This document shows, one piece after another, positions 7,429 through 8,247 of a stretch of 8,247 nt of DNA (position 1 is its first letter; the number at the start of each line of letters is the position of its first letter). The notes beneath the pieces were generated by a model. The model had not been told where the DNA came from and did not search any database. It worked only from the letters and a program-made list of their open reading frames with translations. The DNA is taken from contig DATKCN010000219.1 in NCBI GenBank assembly GCA_035513175.1, positions 1 to 8,247 of the forward strand, read 5' to 3'. The position numbers and the translations under genes are program-made. The stretch comes from DATKCN01 sp035513175 (GTDB lineage: Bacteria; Chloroflexota; Chloroflexia; Thermomicrobiales; CFX8).

Positions 7429-7512
7429 ACGTGATTCGTAGTGCGCGATGGGAGAATAGCAGACCGCCACCGGCTCCGATGTCGTACCATGGCCCTGTCA
7501 GGCGTGGCAGGA

Positions 7513-7747
7513 CTCAGTAGACGGCCACAGTGATCTTGTCATCGTGCGCGCCCCTGTGATCTGTCATCCTGAGCGCAACCCTTCGGCTTCGCTCAGGGCA
7601 GGCTCCGTGGAGTCGAAGGACCTACTCGACGCCACGTTGTCGGCAGCGGAGCAGGTCCTTCGACTGCGTTCCGCTTCGCTGCACTCCGCTCAGGATGACA
7701 GCCGGGGGGCGAGTTCCATGACAAGACCCCTGTGGTCAACTACTCAG
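7513..7747. mobile_element. About 235-bp MITE-like element with long imperfect terminal inverted repeats
   Basis: The left arm (7513-7575) matches the reverse complement of the right arm (7687-7747) at roughly 47 of 63 positions. Matching blocks occur in the same order: CTCAGTAG against CTGAGTAG (7 of 8), CCACAG, TCTTGTCAT (9 of 9), a GCCCC-rich stretch (8 of 12) and CTGTCATCCTGAGCG (15 of 15). A further perfect 13-bp pair lies inside, AGTCGAAGGACCT at 7611-7623 and AGGTCCTTCGACT at 7653-7665. The whole can fold into one long hairpin. It encodes no protein, so if mobile it would depend on a transposase elsewhere. From memory, the block with TGTCATCCTGAGCG and CGAAGGACCT resembles sequence repeated in many environmental bacterial genomes. 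No certain target-site duplication is visible, so the exact ends are approximate. Confidence 0.6.
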
Positions 7748-7786
7748 GGTCACAGGATCACGCATCTCGCATCACACGGAGGAACA

Positions 7787-8247
7787 ATGCCAATCGTCGT
7801 TGGCGCGGTTGCGCCGCATGGATTCCCAGTCATTCCCGAGCTCAGCGACGACGCCGAAGGCGGGATGAAGACGCGCGAGGCGATGCAGGAGATGGGCCGC
7901 CACTTCGCCGCCGCCAGGCCGGAGGTTGTCTTCATCACCGGCCCGCACGGCATCCGCGTCAACGGCTTCGTGTCGCTGGCCGATTGCGCCCGTGGGGCCG
8001 GCACGCTGCATTATGGCGGCCGCACCGTCGAGATGAACGTGCCCTTCGACCTGCCGCTCACCGACGCTATCGCCGAACGCGCCCGCGCCAGGGGCGTCCC
8101 GGTGGCGCAGGTGGGCTACGGCGGCTCGAACCGCGTCCAGAGTGTGTTGCCGATGGACTGGGGCGTCATGACGCCGCTGTGGTTCGTGGGCCACGACCGG
8201 AACATGACCGGCAAAGGCCACGTGCTGGCCAGCCTGTTCGAGGGCGT
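7787..8247 (+). CDS. DODA/LigB-type class III extradiol dioxygenase, 3'-truncated by the window edge
   Basis: The visible 153 residues match the N-terminal part of LigB-family class III extradiol dioxygenases, which open catecholic rings with non-haem Fe(II) and O2. APHGFPVIPEL carries the first metal His (H11), and VFITGPHGIRVNGFVSL carries the second (H54). The segment LPMDWGVMTPLWFV (121-134) aligns with the family's DHG-x-x-x-PL motif, whose His is a proposed acid/base catalyst; here it is Trp125. The third metal ligand would lie beyond the window. Relatives include DOPA dioxygenase-like proteins and the non-enzymatic Memo/AMMECR1-associated group, so catalysis is not certain. The ATG at 7787 has a perfect GGAGG (7778-7782) 4 nt upstream. 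The gene diverges from the GMC oxidoreductase. The family call is good; the substrate is unknown. Confidence 0.85.
   Translation, partial: MPIVVGAVAPHGFPVIPELSDDAEGGMKTREAMQEMGRHFAAARPEVVFITGPHGIRVNGFVSLADCARGAGTLHYGGRTVEMNVPFDLPLTDAIAERARARGVPVAQVGYGGSNRVQSVLPMDWGVMTPLWFVGHDRNMTGKGHVLASLFEG

Larger units (their letters stand above)
7420..7786. other. 367-bp divergent intergenic region, no gene
   Basis: No frame here has coding character. The region is mostly occupied by the long inverted-repeat element at 7513-7747. The 93 bases next to the GMC gene should hold its promoter; a weak -10-like TATTCT (minus strand, 7458-7453) is the best candidate and has no clear -35. The 39 bases between the element and the dioxygenase ATG contain only its Shine-Dalgarno sequence, so the dioxygenase promoter probably lies within the element's right arm. 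CCTGTG (7729-7734) and CACAGG (7751-7756) form a small dyad there that could be an operator. Confidence 0.6.

Noticed and set aside
7420..7470. A longer GMC protein starting at the ATG at 7470
   Set aside because: The extra 17 residues do not look like a signal peptide or a GMC N-terminus, and the strong GGAGG lies just before the ATG at 7419.
7772..8221. 149-codon open frame on the minus strand opposite the dioxygenase
   Set aside because: It is an antisense shadow of a gene with clear family motifs on the plus strand. GC-rich codon use keeps the opposite frame open, and its translation shows no recognisable domain.

Overview
The window is high-GC bacterial chromosome with closely packed genes. 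It holds six protein-coding genes, two of them cut by the window edges, and no RNA gene, CRISPR array or transposase. The gene content (tandem SAM methyltransferase, tandem GNAT acetyltransferase, M19 dipeptidase-family protein, soluble PAS/GAF histidine kinase, GMC oxidoreductase, class III extradiol dioxygenase) and the style of the intergenic palindromes suggest an environmental Chloroflexota-like organism. That placement is an inference from recalled gene style, since no marker gene is present.

Layout. Positions 1-1284 (+) hold the 3' part of a two-domain SAM-dependent methyltransferase whose start lies upstream of the window. It converges on a tandem GNAT acetyltransferase (1348-2328, -), with a strong hairpin between the stops. 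A 289-bp spacer follows, with a perfect -35-like hexamer overlapping a small dyad, a 125-bp element bounded by inverted palindromes, and a 14-bp direct repeat. Three more minus-strand genes then run in the same direction: a divergent M19 protein (2618-3676), a 681-residue histidine kinase (3757-5802) and a GMC flavin oxidoreductase (5893-7419), separated by only 80-90 bp. A 367-bp divergent intergenic region (7420-7786) is mostly filled by an element of about 235 bp with long imperfect inverted repeats. To its right a DODA/LigB-type extradiol dioxygenase starts at 7787 (+) and leaves the window.

How the genes may work together. The GMC oxidoreductase and the dioxygenase are divergent and have the same Shine-Dalgarno-to-start sequence. 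Both are redox enzymes of the kind used on small or aromatic organic compounds, so a shared catabolic role is possible but unproven. The histidine kinase has no response regulator beside it in this window. The M19 protein and the GNAT each have some sign of their own promoter, so the minus-strand block need not be one operon.

The points most worth checking are: the M19 protein has lost its N-terminal metal-binding HxD motif and its bridging Glu; the dioxygenase has Trp where relatives have the DHG histidine; and the long inverted-repeat element lies within 40 bp of the dioxygenase start. I see no clear case for an undescribed multi-gene system.
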